The notes below the pieces were generated by a model that was not told the origin of the DNA, did no database searches, and saw only the letters and a program-made list of their open reading frames with translations. Of a stretch of 64,000 nucleotides of DNA, positions 9,362-19,229 are shown one piece after another (the first letter of the stretch is position 1; every line of letters begins with the position of its first letter). A program made the position numbers and the translations under genes. This DNA is from Citrobacter europaeus. Lineage in GTDB: Bacteria; Pseudomonadota; Gammaproteobacteria; Enterobacterales; Enterobacteriaceae. Location of the stretch: positions 2,480,001-2,544,000 of the forward strand of contig CP083650.1 of NCBI GenBank assembly GCA_020099315.1. Reading direction: 5' to 3'.

Positions 9362-10237
9362 ATGGATCTGACGCAACTGGAAATGTTCAATGCCGTCGCA
9401 GAGACCGGCAGTATTACGCAGGCGGCCGCAAAGGTGCATCGCGTGCCATCTAATCTCACCACCCGCATTCGCCAGCTTGAAGCCGACCTTGGCGTTGATC
9501 TGTTTATTCGTGAAAACCAGCGTCTGCGGCTTTCCCCATCCGGGCACAACTTTTTGCGCTACAGCCAGCGGATCCTCGCACTGGTTGAGGAAGCGAGAAT
9601 GGTCGTCGCCGGGGATGAACCTCAGGGGTTGTTCTCTCTTGGCTCGCTGGAAAGTACTGCCGCTGTGCGAATCCCCGCCACGCTGGCGGAATATAACCAG
9701 CGTTACCCCAAAATTCAGTTTGCGCTGGCGACAGGCCCTTCGGGCACGATGCTGGATGGTGTGCTCGAGGGGACGCTGAACGCCGCCTTTGTTGACGGTC
9801 CGATTACCCATCCTGGCCTTGAAGGAATGCCGGTCTACCGTGAAGAGATGATGATTGTCACGCCGCACGGTCACCCTCCCATCCAGCGGGCCAGTGATGT
9901 TAACGGTTGTAGTATTTACGCCTTTCGCGCCAACTGTTCCTATCGCCGCCACTTTGAAAGCTGGTTTCATGCCGATCGCGCAATGCCCGGCACCATTCAT
10001 GAAATGGAGTCGTATCACGGAATGCTGGCCTGCGTTATTGCCGGCGCGGGTATCGCGCTGATCCCGCGCTCGATGCTGGAGAGCATGCCTGGGCATCATC
10101 AGGTCAACGCCTGGGCGCTAAGCGAAAACTGGCGCTGGCTGAATACGTGGCTGGTCTGGCGCAGAGGCGCAATGACGAGGCAACTGGAAGCGTTTATTGA
10201 GGTCTTGAACCCCCAGTTGTCGCAGAATAGGGATTAA
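9362..10237 (+). CDS. ptrR: LysR-family regulator PtrR (YneJ)
   Basis: A 291-residue LysR-type transcription factor. The N-terminal winged helix (residues 3-60, [21 protein letters not shown]... [12 protein letters not shown]) is followed by a two-lobed effector domain. It matches E. coli YneJ closely (e.g. [22 protein letters not shown]). YneJ was renamed PtrR for control of putrescine and glutamate use, acting on the sad operon. It is divergent from sad. Its end overlaps the stop of the DeoR-type gene by four bases tail to tail, which marks the left edge of the inserted sugar-acid island. Confidence 0.93.
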   Translation: MDLTQLEMFNAVAETGSITQAAAKVHRVPSNLTTRIRQLEADLGVDLFIRENQRLRLSPSGHNFLRYSQRILALVEEARMVVAGDEPQGLFSLGSLESTAAVRIPATLAEYNQRYPKIQFALATGPSGTMLDGVLEGTLNAAFVDGPITHPGLEGMPVYREEMMIVTPHGHPPIQRASDVNGCSIYAFRANCSYRRHFESWFHADRAMPGTIHEMESYHGMLACVIAGAGIALIPRSMLESMPGHHQVNAWALSENWRWLNTWLVWRRGAMTRQLEAFIEVLNPQLSQNRD

Positions 10238-10995
10238 CTGGCAATCGTCAGTTGGCAGGGTAATTGTTCTAGTTGCTCGCGCACGCCCTCATTGAGCCGG
10301 GCATCGGTCACAATATCCGTCAGCGCATTCAAATGGGTAACATTAAACAATGACCACGCGCCATATTTTGAACTGTCTGCCAGCAGTACCCGGCGACTGG
10401 CGTTGGCAATCAGGTCACGTTTTACCCCGGCCTTCTCTTCCGTCGGCGCGGTGATCCCACGCGCCAGATCCCAACCGTTACAGCTTAAAAACGCGATATC
10501 CGGCCAGACGCTCTGCAACAGTTTACGCCCATGCTCGCCGATGCATGACTGGCTGGAGTCATCAATCCGCCCGCCAATGATCGTCACTTCAATTTGTTTA
10601 AACTCGGAGAAAAAAAGTGCGATGTGCAGATCGCTGGTGATGACCCGCAGCGGCAGATGGGTGAGCTGACGAGCCAGTTCAATCATTGTCGTACCTGCAT
10701 CCAGAACAATAGAATCCCCTGCCTTCACCAGGCTTGCTGCCGCGCTGGCGATCGCTTGTTTTTCTTGCAGACTGCGTTGCATTTTCTCATGCGTAGTAGG
10801 CTGCGATGGGATAAATCGGTTAAGCGTCACACCACCATGGGTACGGCTGATCACGCCTTCCTGATCGAGTTTAATCAGGTCGCGACGAATAGTCGCCGGA
10901 GAGGCGCCCGTCACGGCAACCAACTGTTCTACCGTCGCCAGATTATGCCCTTTCAGATAATCCATAATCTGTTCTAACCGATTATATCCCTTCAT
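10234..10995 (-). CDS. DeoR/GlpR-family transcriptional regulator
   Basis: A 253-residue DeoR-type repressor. The HTH spans roughly residues 6-57 ([20 protein letters not shown] then [24 protein letters not shown], the family signature). The C-terminal sugar-phosphate sensing domain has [11 protein letters not shown] near residue 92 and the [14 protein letters not shown] motif. It is one base from the pdxA2-like gene and reads in the same direction, so it probably ends that operon (kinase, dehydrogenase, regulator). It most likely senses a phosphorylated sugar acid made by the pathway. The effector is not identifiable from sequence. Confidence 0.9.
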   Translation of the reverse strand: MKGYNRLEQIMDYLKGHNLATVEQLVAVTGASPATIRRDLIKLDQEGVISRTHGGVTLNRFIPSQPTTHEKMQRSLQEKQAIASAAASLVKAGDSIVLDAGTTMIELARQLTHLPLRVITSDLHIALFFSEFKQIEVTIIGGRIDDSSQSCIGEHGRKLLQSVWPDIAFLSCNGWDLARGITAPTEEKAGVKRDLIANASRRVLLADSSKYGAWSLFNVTHLNALTDIVTDARLNEGVREQLEQLPCQLTIAS

Positions 10996-10996
10996 T

Positions 10997-11983
10997 TTAA
11001 TCCCGCGTGATTTGCATTGCTAACTGGATGGACACCGCCATGCTCTCAGACTTGGCTTTACCTGTCCAGGCAATATCAAACGCCGTACCGTGGTCTGCAG
11101 AGGTGCGAATAAACGGTAACCCGGCGGTGATATTCACCCCATCATAGAATCCAAGCAATTTTAGCGGAATATGCCCCTGATCGTGATACATCGCTACCAC
11201 CATGTCGTACATTCCTTCGTGGCACTGCATAAATACCGTATCCGGTGGGCACGGCCCGGTGACATTTAGTCCCAGCGCCTGCATAGTCTGGATTGCGGGT
11301 CCAACTATTTTGATTTCTTCATCGCCAAAAAGACCATTTTCTCCAGCATGTGGATTCACCCCCGCCACCGCAATACGCGGATTTTCATACCCAACGCGAC
11401 GCAGGAAATCATGTGCTACCTGAATAACAGTTTTCACCCGCTGTTCGCTGAGCGTATCCAGGAATGTTCGTAACGCAATATGGGTGGTGACATGGATGAC
11501 TTTGAGCTGGTCGGTATACAGCACCATTGCATAATCTTTACTGTTGGTCAGTTGCGCCAGCAGTTCGGTATGCCCAGGATAATGATGACCCGCCAGATGT
11601 AATGCTTCTTTATTCAGAGGCGCAGTGGCTATCGCTTTAACTTCGCCATTCAGCGCCAACTTCGTGGCACGTTTGATACAGCGATAAGCCAGATCCCCGG
11701 CCTGTGCTTGCACTACACCGGGCTGGAGAGAATCTGGATCGGCAAGCGGTTCATCAATGACATTGATTACACCTGCGGCGAATTGCGCCTGGGCTACACT
11801 TTCAATCACCCGAAGTTCCGCTGGCGGTGTTATATTCAATGACTGGATCCGTCGCAGCGTCTGCACGCATCCAACAACAATGACCGGCGCGCCAGAAAGC
11901 TCTCCCTCCGCCAGTGATTTAAGAATGATCTCCGGTCCAATACCCGCCGGATCGCCCATGGTTACCGCAATAGTGTTATTCAC
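10997..11983 (-). CDS. pdxA2: PdxA2-type 4-phospho-D-threonate dehydrogenase
   Basis: A PdxA-like NAD-dependent oxidative decarboxylase of 328 residues. The metal-binding histidines appear in [13 protein letters not shown] near residue 133 and in [17 protein letters not shown] near 265. The N-terminal [15 protein letters not shown] is the PdxA hallmark. Paired with a DUF1537 kinase, PdxA2 proteins turn 4-phospho-D-threonate or -erythronate into dihydroxyacetone phosphate and CO2, rather than making vitamin B6. Translation starts at GTG (11983) inside the kinase gene end, giving an 8-base overlap and coupling. It is not the housekeeping pdxA, which lies beside ksgA in enterobacteria. Confidence 0.88.
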   Translation of the reverse strand: MNNTIAVTMGDPAGIGPEIILKSLAEGELSGAPVIVVGCVQTLRRIQSLNITPPAELRVIESVAQAQFAAGVINVIDEPLADPDSLQPGVVQAQAGDLAYRCIKRATKLALNGEVKAIATAPLNKEALHLAGHHYPGHTELLAQLTNSKDYAMVLYTDQLKVIHVTTHIALRTFLDTLSEQRVKTVIQVAHDFLRRVGYENPRIAVAGVNPHAGENGLFGDEEIKIVGPAIQTMQALGLNVTGPCPPDTVFMQCHEGMYDMVVAMYHDQGHIPLKLLGFYDGVNITAGLPFIRTSADHGTAFDIAWTGKAKSESMAVSIQLAMQITRD

Positions 11984-13220
11984 TCATTTTCTCCTCAACA
12001 TAATTCAAAACCTGACGCAAGGTCGTTTCGTCACCAAACCCCCCTGCTTTTGTCATAACCGGGCGCTGCCAGTATCCACCAACAAAATGACCATACGGCA
12101 CGCACTGGGCCACACGGTCGCTGATACGAAATCCTGTTGCTCCGAGCGCTTCAGCAACCGCCATAGCAACATCGCCGCCAGAGAGATACAGCGCAGCGGG
12201 TGAGATATCATCAGCAACCTGTCGGGTAAGTTGCCCAAGGAACTGGCAGATTTTTTCGCCCAACTGAGCGCGACTTACCTGCCAGCGGGCGCAAAGATGC
12301 GGAATATGGTGCCGCGCATCAGTATCAGGACAAGTGTGAACAATGCAGTGTTTACCGGATGCCAGAACGCCAATAATGCGGGCAACGTACCCCGTCACAG
12401 CCCCCTTCAACATATCTTCGATATCAATGAATACCGTCTCTACCTGCGGGTTTCTGCGCACAACAGCAATCTGGCGTTGAGCAATTTCACTCATTGAGCC
12501 CACAATCGCCAGTAAACGCCGGGAAGATGCCGTCTGGATATGGCGAGCCAGTGCGTCACAGATTCCTGCTGACCCCACCAAAAGCGGCGTATCATTTCGC
12601 TCCCTTGCTTCAACAACAATGGCATCGAGATCGGCATTACTCTGCGCATCAACCACCCAAATTTGCGGCATATCAGCGGCAGGTTCTGTCAGGCGTTGCA
12701 AATAGTCACTCAGTGACATAGCCCGGCATGTGATGGTGGTTTGTGCCTGAAGTACCGCACAAATATCAGCGCTAGCTACCGGGGTTTTCGGGTCACTGGC
12801 AAATTCGGTTTGGGTAACCGGGACACCGTTGATAAGGCAAAGACCTTCTTCAGTCGTCCGACCGGCCAGGGGAAACGCTGGCGCAACAATGGCCAGATTT
12901 TTACCGGTGACCTGCATTAACGCCTCAACTTCGGCCCCTGGGTTGCCACGTAATGTGGAATCCATTTTCTTTAGCCACAGCGCCCGCGAGTCTGCATGAC
13001 AGGCAAGCGCTAAAGCTCTCACGCGGGAAGATGCCTGCGGTGCATCCAACGCACGACTATCACTGTTAACGACCAGTACGTCGGTCTCCTCGGTGGAGGG
13101 TAACGTGAAGGCGACATTCACCGTCATTCCCGTCAGCGCAAGGCTGACCCCCGCATCGTTCCCCCCGGTAAAGTCATCGGCGATAACCAGGATTTGCGGT
13201 CTAGCTACTTGTTTACTCAT
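11976..13220 (-). CDS. dtnK: Four-carbon acid sugar kinase (DUF1537; DtnK-like)
   Basis: A 414-residue kinase of the DUF1537 (now four-carbon acid sugar kinase) family. The N-terminal substrate domain opens with ILVIADDFTGGNDAGVSLA (residues 10-28, the family signature), followed by KKMDSTLRGNPGAEV. The C-terminal nucleotide-binding domain has ALYLSGGDVAMAVAEALG. It is predicted to phosphorylate D-threonate (or erythronate) at O4, feeding PdxA2. It is the first gene of the minus-strand operon dtnK-pdxA2-deoR. The divergent regulatory region is shared with the alcohol dehydrogenase operon. D-threonate versus erythronate cannot be decided by eye. Confidence 0.87.
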   Translation of the reverse strand: MSKQVARPQILVIADDFTGGNDAGVSLALTGMTVNVAFTLPSTEETDVLVVNSDSRALDAPQASSRVRALALACHADSRALWLKKMDSTLRGNPGAEVEALMQVTGKNLAIVAPAFPLAGRTTEEGLCLINGVPVTQTEFASDPKTPVASADICAVLQAQTTITCRAMSLSDYLQRLTEPAADMPQIWVVDAQSNADLDAIVVEARERNDTPLLVGSAGICDALARHIQTASSRRLLAIVGSMSEIAQRQIAVVRRNPQVETVFIDIEDMLKGAVTGYVARIIGVLASGKHCIVHTCPDTDARHHIPHLCARWQVSRAQLGEKICQFLGQLTRQVADDISPAALYLSGGDVAMAVAEALGATGFRISDRVAQCVPYGHFVGGYWQRPVMTKAGGFGDETTLRQVLNYVEEKMSE

Positions 13221-13260
13221 CCATGCTCCGGGTCGTTATGTGTTGTTAATGATTATATTC

Positions 13261-13293
13261 AATCACAATTGATTAAGTGTGAGCAAGCTCAAG
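13261..13293. promoter_or_regulatory. Divergent control region of the sugar-acid island: dyad and CRP-like site
   Basis: Between the kinase and alcohol dehydrogenase genes lies AATCA-caat-TGATT (13261-13274), a small dyad that could bind the DeoR-type regulator. TGTGA-n6-TCAAG follows (13278-13293), a partial match to the CRP consensus TGTGA-n6-TCACA. Both would be well placed to control the two divergent operons. Neither is verified. Confidence 0.35.
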
Positions 13294-13391
13294 TTATTCA
13301 GTTCCGAGATAAATTATAAATTTAGCCCATGATGTCATCGTTCCTGAATCACAGTGAGCGAATTCAATCACTCAAACAACAGGAGAATGTT

Positions 13392-14561
13392 GTGGCAACA
13401 ATTAATAGCACCGTGATCAGCGGTTCGCATGCCATCCCCGCTCTGGAGCCATTACTGAGCGGTAAACGCCAGTTACTGCTGGTAACTGATGCAAATATTG
13501 TTCGACTGGATGCAGTAGCGCAGATCCGTACCCTGCTGGCTAATGATGGCCGTCAGGTGACACTGATTGATAACGTACCCGCCGAGCCGGGACATCATGA
13601 CGTCAGCAAACTCGTCAAACGCGTGGCTGACCTCAATGTGGAAATGGTGATAGGCATTGGCGGCGGTAGCGTACTGGATGTGGCGAAACTGCTCTCCGTC
13701 TTATGTCACCCTGAGTCCCCGACGCTTGACGCCATGCTGGCAGGTGAAAAACCGCAACAACGTGTGACCTCCGTGCTAATCCCCGCCACAGCAGGCACGG
13801 GTTCAGAAGCCACTCCAAACGCGATACTGGCCATCCCCGAACAAAACACCAAGGTGGGTATCATCTCCCCGGTGCTGCTGCCGGATTATGTCGCCTTGCT
13901 ACCGGAACTCACCACCAGCATGCCAGCGCACATCGCCTCATCCACCGGCATTGACGCGCTCTGTCATCTGATTGAGTGCTTTACAGCAACTATCGCCAAC
14001 CCAATCAGCGACAACGCTGCGCTCATCGGTTTACAGAAATTGTTGAAAAACATCGAAACCTCGGTTAATGAACCGAACAATTTGCTGGCTAAACTGGAAA
14101 TGCTGTGGGCGTCATACTATGGCGGTGTAGCGATTAATCACGCCGGTACACATCTGGTTCATGCGCTCTCTTATCCGCTGGGGGGGCGATACCATCTCCC
14201 ACATGGTGTCGCTAACGCGATTCTGTTAGCACCCTGCATGAAGGTGGTTCGCCCTCACGCGGTCAACAAATTTGCCCAGGTCTGGGATCTGCTACCTGAC
14301 GCCGATCGCACACTCAGCGCTGAAGAAAAATCTTTCGCGCTGGTGGAGTACTTCTCCGCGCTCGTGAAACGGCTCAACCTGCCCGACAACCTGGCAACGC
14401 TTGGCGTGCCCTCCACTGACCTTTCCGCGCTGGCCGATGCCGCGCTTAACGTAAAACGTCTTATGAACAACGCGCCCTGTCAGGTGAGCCATGACGATGT
14501 TAAGGCTATTTATCAAACACTTTTTCCAGAACTGATTACCAAAGGAGTGAATCATGAGTAA
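13392..14561 (+). CDS. Iron-containing alcohol dehydrogenase
   Basis: A group III, iron-type NAD(P)-dependent alcohol dehydrogenase. The NAD-binding GIGGGSVLDVAK lies near residue 86. The metal-site motifs are STGIDALCHLIEC (Asp and His) and HAGTHLVHALSYPLGGRYHLPHG, which has the family HxxxHxxxxPLG...PHG pattern. I place the start at GTG 13392 because AGGAG lies six bases upstream, giving 389 residues, the normal family length. An ATG at 13329 has no ribosome site. It overlaps the next gene by eight bases. It probably reduces or oxidises an aldehyde or semialdehyde in sugar-acid breakdown; the substrate is unknown. Confidence 0.85.
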   Translation: MATINSTVISGSHAIPALEPLLSGKRQLLLVTDANIVRLDAVAQIRTLLANDGRQVTLIDNVPAEPGHHDVSKLVKRVADLNVEMVIGIGGGSVLDVAKLLSVLCHPESPTLDAMLAGEKPQQRVTSVLIPATAGTGSEATPNAILAIPEQNTKVGIISPVLLPDYVALLPELTTSMPAHIASSTGIDALCHLIECFTATIANPISDNAALIGLQKLLKNIETSVNEPNNLLAKLEMLWASYYGGVAINHAGTHLVHALSYPLGGRYHLPHGVANAILLAPCMKVVRPHAVNKFAQVWDLLPDADRTLSAEEKSFALVEYFSALVKRLNLPDNLATLGVPSTDLSALADAALNVKRLMNNAPCQVSHDDVKAIYQTLFPELITKGVNHE

Positions 14562-15438
14562 AAAAATCTGTGGCGTACTGACGGCAATCGTCACCCCTTT
14601 CGATAACGAAGGGGCATTAAACCTCACCGAACTCAAAAACCAGGTTAATCGCCAGCTAAACGCTGGAAACGGTATTTTCTGCGGCGGCACCAATGGCGAG
14701 TTTTTTGTACTTAACGAGGAAGAAAAAATAGCGGTGACCCGTACTTGCGTTGAGGAAGTTGCTGGACGGGCAAATGTGGTGGCGCATATTGGTGAAATCT
14801 CAACCCGTGAAACCATTCGTCTGGGTAAACAAATAGAAAAACTGGGCGTCGATGCCGTATCGGTGATTACCCCGTATTTTGTTCCGCTCAAACAGCAGGA
14901 ACTGATTGCCCACTATACCGCGATTGCCGACGCGCTATCGGTGCCGGTATTTCTCTATAACATCCCGGCACGTACGGGTAACACCATTGAACCGGCAACC
15001 GCAAGAGTGCTGGCGGCGCATCCCAACATCATTGGCATCAAAGACAGCGCCGGTAGCTATGAAAGCCTCGGTGGATTCCTTGACGCCGTCAAAGATATTG
15101 AAGGTTTTGATGTGTTGAATGGGCCGGATTCGCTGATTCACCAGGGATTCGTTGACGGTTGTTCTGCCTGTATTTCTGGTCTGGCAAACGTGGCGCCAAA
15201 AGAAATTAATGCTATCTGGGCGCGATTCAAGGCCGGTGATATTGCCGGATCGCATGAGGCACAGGAAAGCGTCACGGGTTTGCGAACCGATCTCTATAAA
15301 GTTGCCTTCTCGCCCGCTGCAGTCAAAAAAGCGTTGCAAATCATGGGGCATGAGGTTGGCGCAAGTCGTTACGCTGTCACGTTTAACGCACAACAGGAAA
15401 ATCTGATCCAACAGATTATCAATAACTATCTGCAATAA
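14554..15438 (+). CDS. DapA/KDG-aldolase family lyase
   Basis: A 294-residue class I aldolase of the DHDPS/N-acetylneuraminate lyase superfamily. It has FCGGTNGEFFVLNEEE (phosphate/carboxylate loop, GTTGE-like) near residues 43-58, the catalytic tyrosine in VPVFLYNIPARTGN near 137 and the Schiff-base lysine in NIIGIKDSAG near 165. In this setting it is more likely a 2-keto-3-deoxy-sugar-acid aldolase, giving pyruvate plus an aldehyde, than a lysine-pathway DapA, which enterobacteria encode elsewhere. ATG 14554 overlaps the dehydrogenase stop (ATGAGTAA), so the two are coupled. Confidence 0.87.
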   Translation: MSKKICGVLTAIVTPFDNEGALNLTELKNQVNRQLNAGNGIFCGGTNGEFFVLNEEEKIAVTRTCVEEVAGRANVVAHIGEISTRETIRLGKQIEKLGVDAVSVITPYFVPLKQQELIAHYTAIADALSVPVFLYNIPARTGNTIEPATARVLAAHPNIIGIKDSAGSYESLGGFLDAVKDIEGFDVLNGPDSLIHQGFVDGCSACISGLANVAPKEINAIWARFKAGDIAGSHEAQESVTGLRTDLYKVAFSPAAVKKALQIMGHEVGASRYAVTFNAQQENLIQQIINNYLQ

Positions 15439-15448
15439 CCTCTTTTAC

Positions 15449-15466
15449 AGCGGCGGTAACGCCGCT
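15449..15466 (+). terminator. Intercistronic hairpin after the aldolase gene
   Basis: AGCGGCG-gtaa-CGCCGCT forms a 7-bp stem and tetraloop between the aldolase and 2-hydroxyacid dehydrogenase genes. It has no T-run, so it more likely stabilises or attenuates the message than ends it. Confidence 0.45.
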
Positions 15467-15485
15467 TAACTAACAGGATTGTATT

Positions 15486-16436
15486 ATGAACGTCATCTGT
15501 ACTTCTCCGTCATTTGCCAAATACGATCGGCAGCCAATCGAGCAACTGCAGGATGCGGGTCTTAAATTAATCATGCTTCCCGCAGATATCGGACGAAAAG
15601 AACTCGAACCATACCTTGCAGACACGGTGGCGATGATCGTTGCCTTCACAGAGGTTAATGCTGAATTGCTGGCAGCGGCCCCTCAGCTGAAAATCGTCTG
15701 TAAGCATGGCGTCGGTGTCGATAACATCGACCTGGATGCCACCCGGGAAAAAGGCATTTATGTTACCAATGTGCCGGATGCCAACAAACATGCCGTCGCC
15801 GATTTTGCTTTTTCATTGATTCTCAACTGTGCGCGGCAATTACCCGGTGCAATTGAGCAAACTCGCGCCGGAAATTGGCCACGTATTTTCGCCTCTGATG
15901 TCTATGGCAAAACCATAGGTATCATTGGGCTGGGCAACATAGGTAAACAGGTCGCGCTACGTGCCCGCGGTTTCAACATGCGCATACTGGCACACGATGC
16001 CTGGCAGGATGAGTCATTCGCCAAAGCAAATTGCGTTGAGTATGTCTCATTAGATGCTTTAACAGAAAACAGTGATTTTATTACCCTCCATACACCGCTA
16101 ACCCCTGAAACAAAAAATCTCTTTGATTTGGCCCGCATGCAGAAAATGAAGAAAAGCAGCTATTTAATCAATGTTTCACGCGGTGGTGTCGTTAATGAAG
16201 AGGATCTGTTCCAGGCGCTGACTCAGGGCGTTATTAAAGGAGCTGCAGCCGATGTCTTTATACAGGAGCCCTGCAATTCACATCCTTTGTTTGCCCTTGA
16301 AAACTTTATTCCGACGGCGCACATCGCAGGATATACCGAAGGTGCGGTGAGCAATATTGGAGAGCAATGCGTACACAATATTATTGCGTGCGTCATACAT
16401 CAACATAAGCCGCAAAACATTATGAACTCACTCTAA
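15486..16436 (+). CDS. D-isomer-specific 2-hydroxyacid dehydrogenase
   Basis: A 316-residue NAD(P)-dependent dehydrogenase of the phosphoglycerate/glycerate dehydrogenase family. The Rossmann motif GIIGLGNIGKQVALRARGF lies near residue 145. The catalytic triad is visible as Arg in INVSRGGVVNEEDL, Glu in FIQEPCNSHPLF and His in TAHIAGYTEGAV. The KHGVGVDNIDL stretch binds the substrate carboxylate. It is the third gene of the plus-strand operon and would interconvert a 2-keto acid and a D-2-hydroxy acid, for example tartronate semialdehyde, glyoxylate or a longer keto-acid. The exact substrate is not decidable. Confidence 0.87.
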   Translation: MNVICTSPSFAKYDRQPIEQLQDAGLKLIMLPADIGRKELEPYLADTVAMIVAFTEVNAELLAAAPQLKIVCKHGVGVDNIDLDATREKGIYVTNVPDANKHAVADFAFSLILNCARQLPGAIEQTRAGNWPRIFASDVYGKTIGIIGLGNIGKQVALRARGFNMRILAHDAWQDESFAKANCVEYVSLDALTENSDFITLHTPLTPETKNLFDLARMQKMKKSSYLINVSRGGVVNEEDLFQALTQGVIKGAAADVFIQEPCNSHPLFALENFIPTAHIAGYTEGAVSNIGEQCVHNIIACVIHQHKPQNIMNSL

Positions 16437-16497
16437 AAGAACGGTAAAAATGTACCCTTCATACTAAAACAATAAACATCTACCATGGGCCAAATAT

Positions 16498-17817
16498 ATG
16501 AATAATTTAGCTGAAAAATCCCGAATTCGCTGGTGGATTGCGGGATTAATGTGGCTTGCTATTGCAATTAACTATATTGACCGAACGGTATTATCAGCTG
16601 CTGCTCCGCATCTTATTGATGAGCTTAAGCTCGATCCCGAAATGATGGGGTTTATAATGGCAGCATTCTTTTGGTCATACTCCTTATTGCAAATACCTGC
16701 AGGCTGGTTCGCCGATCGCTTCGGCCAGAAAAAAGGTCTGGGCATTGCCGTAGCGTGGTGGTCAATAGCCACATCAATGATGGGGCTGGCCACTGGTTTT
16801 AAGTCGCTGCTGGCACTCAGACTGGCTTTGGGCGTGGGTGAAGCCGCTGCCTATCCAAGCAATGCGGGGATCGCCGCACGATGGTTCCCTGACAGAGAGC
16901 GAGCAACTGTTTCCGGGTTGTTTGACAGTGCCTCAAAATTCGGCGGAGCCGTTGCCATGCCGCTGATCGTCTGGATGATTTATCAATTCGACTGGCGATT
17001 AACGTTTCTTATTATTGGTAGCGTGGGAATTTTATGGGTCATTGCGTGGTATTTTATTTATACCGAAAACCCGGAAGATCACAAAAAAATCAGCCCGGCG
17101 GAAGTGAAACATATTCGCGAGGGGCAAAAACAGAAACATGGTGATAAATCTGTATTACCCATGCGATGGTATAAGTTGCTACGCTATCGCAATATCTGGG
17201 CAATGTGTATCGGTTTTTTCACCATCAATTACACTTCGTATTTCTTTATTACCTGGTTGCCGACCTATCTGGTAAAAGACAAAGGTATGGATTTTATCAA
17301 AATGGGTATGGTCGCGGCCCTACCATTGCTTTGCGGAATGGTGATTGAAGTGTTCGCAGGTTGGGCGTCGGATCGCATGGTACATAAACGGATATTATCG
17401 CTCACCGCTACAAGAAAATTATTCCTGACTATTGGTTTATTGATGGCTTTATGTATTGGTTTTGCCCCCTTTACTGACTCCGTTTTCATGACTGTCTTTT
17501 TACTGTGTGTAGCTAAATCAGGAACTACCGTCGCGGCCTCACAGGTCTGGGCATTACCAGGCGATGTTGCCCCCAAAAACAGCGTGTCGATTGTTGCCGG
17601 GTTACAGAATACCGTCTCAAACATGGGCGGTGCAGTCGGCCCGATTATTACAGGTGCAATCGTCGCTGCCACGGGTTCATTTACGTGGGCTCTTGTATTT
17701 TCCGCGGCACTCGTCGTACTGGGTATTTTGAATTACCTGTTTTTAATGGGCAAAGTCGAACCCATCGTTGACAGCGAGTATGACGCATTGTGCATGAACC
17801 AGGCACGACAGCATTAA
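16498..17817 (+). CDS. MFS transporter, anion:cation symporter (sugar acid) family
   Basis: A 439-residue inner-membrane transporter with 12 predicted helices. The N-terminal ACS-family features are WWIAGLMWLAIAINYIDRTVLSAAAP and the loop GWFADRFGQKKGLG, a DRxG-type motif A; a second copy appears as GWASDRMVHKR in the C-half. The family includes the D-galactonate, glucarate and tartrate carriers. It lies 61 bases after the hydroxyacid dehydrogenase and is probably the uptake system of the island. The message is somewhat AT-richer near its start than the neighbouring genes. There is no strong ribosome site by eye; ATG 16498 agrees with the family N-terminus. Confidence 0.88.
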   Translation: MNNLAEKSRIRWWIAGLMWLAIAINYIDRTVLSAAAPHLIDELKLDPEMMGFIMAAFFWSYSLLQIPAGWFADRFGQKKGLGIAVAWWSIATSMMGLATGFKSLLALRLALGVGEAAAYPSNAGIAARWFPDRERATVSGLFDSASKFGGAVAMPLIVWMIYQFDWRLTFLIIGSVGILWVIAWYFIYTENPEDHKKISPAEVKHIREGQKQKHGDKSVLPMRWYKLLRYRNIWAMCIGFFTINYTSYFFITWLPTYLVKDKGMDFIKMGMVAALPLLCGMVIEVFAGWASDRMVHKRILSLTATRKLFLTIGLLMALCIGFAPFTDSVFMTVFLLCVAKSGTTVAASQVWALPGDVAPKNSVSIVAGLQNTVSNMGGAVGPIITGAIVAATGSFTWALVFSAALVVLGILNYLFLMGKVEPIVDSEYDALCMNQARQH

Positions 17818-17843
17818 CACCTGCAATTACTTTGCTCTGTTTC

Positions 17844-17867
17844 CCGGTCAGTCATCGTACTGACCGG
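17844..17867 (+). terminator. Stem-loop after the MFS gene
   Basis: CCGGTCAGT-catcgt-ACTGACCGG is a perfect 9-bp stem 26 bases after the transporter stop. The following TTCCCCG is not T-rich, so termination strength is uncertain. Confidence 0.55.
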
Positions 17868-17902
17868 TTCCCCGAAAAACCGCCAAACATTCAGCAGAAT
17901 AA

Positions 17903-17918
17903 TGTGATATAAATCACG
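17903..17918. promoter_or_regulatory. CRP-type site upstream of sotB
   Basis: TGTGA-tataaa-TCACG matches the CRP consensus TGTGA-n6-TCACA at nine of ten positions and lies about 75 bases before the sotB start, a place suited to activation. Confidence 0.55.
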
Positions 17919-17993
17919 AAATGATTGTATTTTCGCCAGCAAACGTTTTAAGATCGTGACCTTACCTTTTCGCAGCTAATCCACCTATTTGAT

Positions 17994-19190
17994 ATGACAA
18001 CAGACACTGTTTCCCGCAAGGTCGCGTGGCTACGGGTAGTTACGCTTGCCATTGCCGGTTTTATTTTTAATACCACTGAGTTTGTCCCTGTCGGTTTGCT
18101 GTCCGACATCGCACAAAGTTTTAATATGCAGACCGCGCAGGTCGGGATCATGCTGACGATCTACGCCTGGGTTGTGGCTCTGATGTCGCTGCCTTTCATG
18201 CTGCTTACCAGCCAGGTAGAACGACGTAAACTTCTGATCTGCTTGTTTGTGGTGTTTATCGCCAGCCACGTACTCTCTTTCCTGGCATGGAATTTTACCG
18301 TGCTGGTAATTAGCCGTATTGGTATTGCTTTTGCGCACGCCATTTTCTGGTCGATCACCGCCTCGCTGGCGATTCGCCTGGCACCTGCCGGGAAACGCGC
18401 GCAGGCGCTCAGTCTGATTGCGACCGGCACCGCGCTGGCGATGGTGCTTGGTCTGCCTATCGGGCGGATCGTTGGCCAGTATTTTGGCTGGCGCACCACC
18501 TTCTTCGCCATCGGTATGGGGGCGTTAGTTACCCTGCTTTGCCTGATTAAGCTCCTGCCCAAATTACCCAGCGAGCATTCTGGTTCATTGAAAAGCCTGC
18601 CCGTGTTATTTCATCGTCCGGCGTTAATGAGCCTGTATCTGCTGACAGTGATTGTGGTCACCGCGCATTACACGGCCTACAGCTATATCGAACCGTTTGT
18701 GCAGACCGTCGCCGGGCTGAGCGCAAACTTTGCAACCGTGCTACTGCTGGTTCTGGGGGGTGCGGGAATTGTCGGTAGCGTCATTTTTGGCAAGCTGGGT
18801 AATCAACATGCATCCGTACTGATTAGCAGCGCCATTGCCCTGCTGACGGTGTGCCTGGTGTTGTTACTTCCCGCCGCGAACAGCGAAATGCATCTGGCCG
18901 TCCTGAGTATATTCTGGGGCATCGCCATTATGTTGATAGGTCTGGGTATGCAGGTCAAAGTGCTGGCGCTGGCCCCGGATGCCACCGACGTCGCAATGGC
19001 CCTTTTCTCAGGCATTTTTAATATCGGTATAGGGGCTGGCGCGCTGGTGGGAAATCAGGTGAGTCTGCACTGGTCAATGTCTACGATTGGTTATGTCGGC
19101 GCAGTGCCTGCCGTTTTGGCGTTGATCTGGTCGATAATTATCTTCCGTAAATGGCCGGTATCACTGGAAGAACAGCCTCAACATTCGTAA
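17994..19190 (+). CDS. sotB: Sugar efflux transporter SotB
   Basis: A 398-residue MFS drug/sugar exporter with 12 membrane helices, near-identical in pattern to E. coli SotB (YdeA, 396 residues), which exports arabinose and IPTG-like sugars. Recognisable stretches are [18 protein letters not shown] (helix 1 and the antiporter motif D-like region) and [14 protein letters not shown] (motif A equivalent). It starts at ATG 17994. It is convergent with marC, with one strong hairpin between them. A CRP-like site upstream suggests catabolite control. Confidence 0.94.
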   Translation: MTTDTVSRKVAWLRVVTLAIAGFIFNTTEFVPVGLLSDIAQSFNMQTAQVGIMLTIYAWVVALMSLPFMLLTSQVERRKLLICLFVVFIASHVLSFLAWNFTVLVISRIGIAFAHAIFWSITASLAIRLAPAGKRAQALSLIATGTALAMVLGLPIGRIVGQYFGWRTTFFAIGMGALVTLLCLIKLLPKLPSEHSGSLKSLPVLFHRPALMSLYLLTVIVVTAHYTAYSYIEPFVQTVAGLSANFATVLLLVLGGAGIVGSVIFGKLGNQHASVLISSAIALLTVCLVLLLPAANSEMHLAVLSIFWGIAIMLIGLGMQVKVLALAPDATDVAMALFSGIFNIGIGAGALVGNQVSLHWSMSTIGYVGAVPAVLALIWSIIIFRKWPVSLEEQPQHS

Positions 19191-19192
19191 AA

Positions 19193-19227
19193 AAAACCGT
19201 GCCCGGCAGGCCATGCCGGGCGCGTTG
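19193..19227. terminator. Bidirectional terminator between sotB and marC
   Basis: GCCCGGCA (19201-19208) and TGCCGGGC (19214-19221) form a perfect 8-bp stem with a 5-base loop. It is flanked by an A-run on the left and a T-rich stretch on the right, so it can end both convergent genes. Confidence 0.85.
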
Positions 19228-19229
19228 TT

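Noticed and set aside
9344..10099. A 251-codon open frame opposite ptrR
   Set aside because: It lies wholly antisense to the recognised LysR gene, has no ribosome site, and its composition is that of a reverse reading frame.
14292..14891. A 199-codon antisense frame across the ADH/aldolase junction
   Set aside because: It spans two strongly supported coupled genes on the other strand and matches no family.
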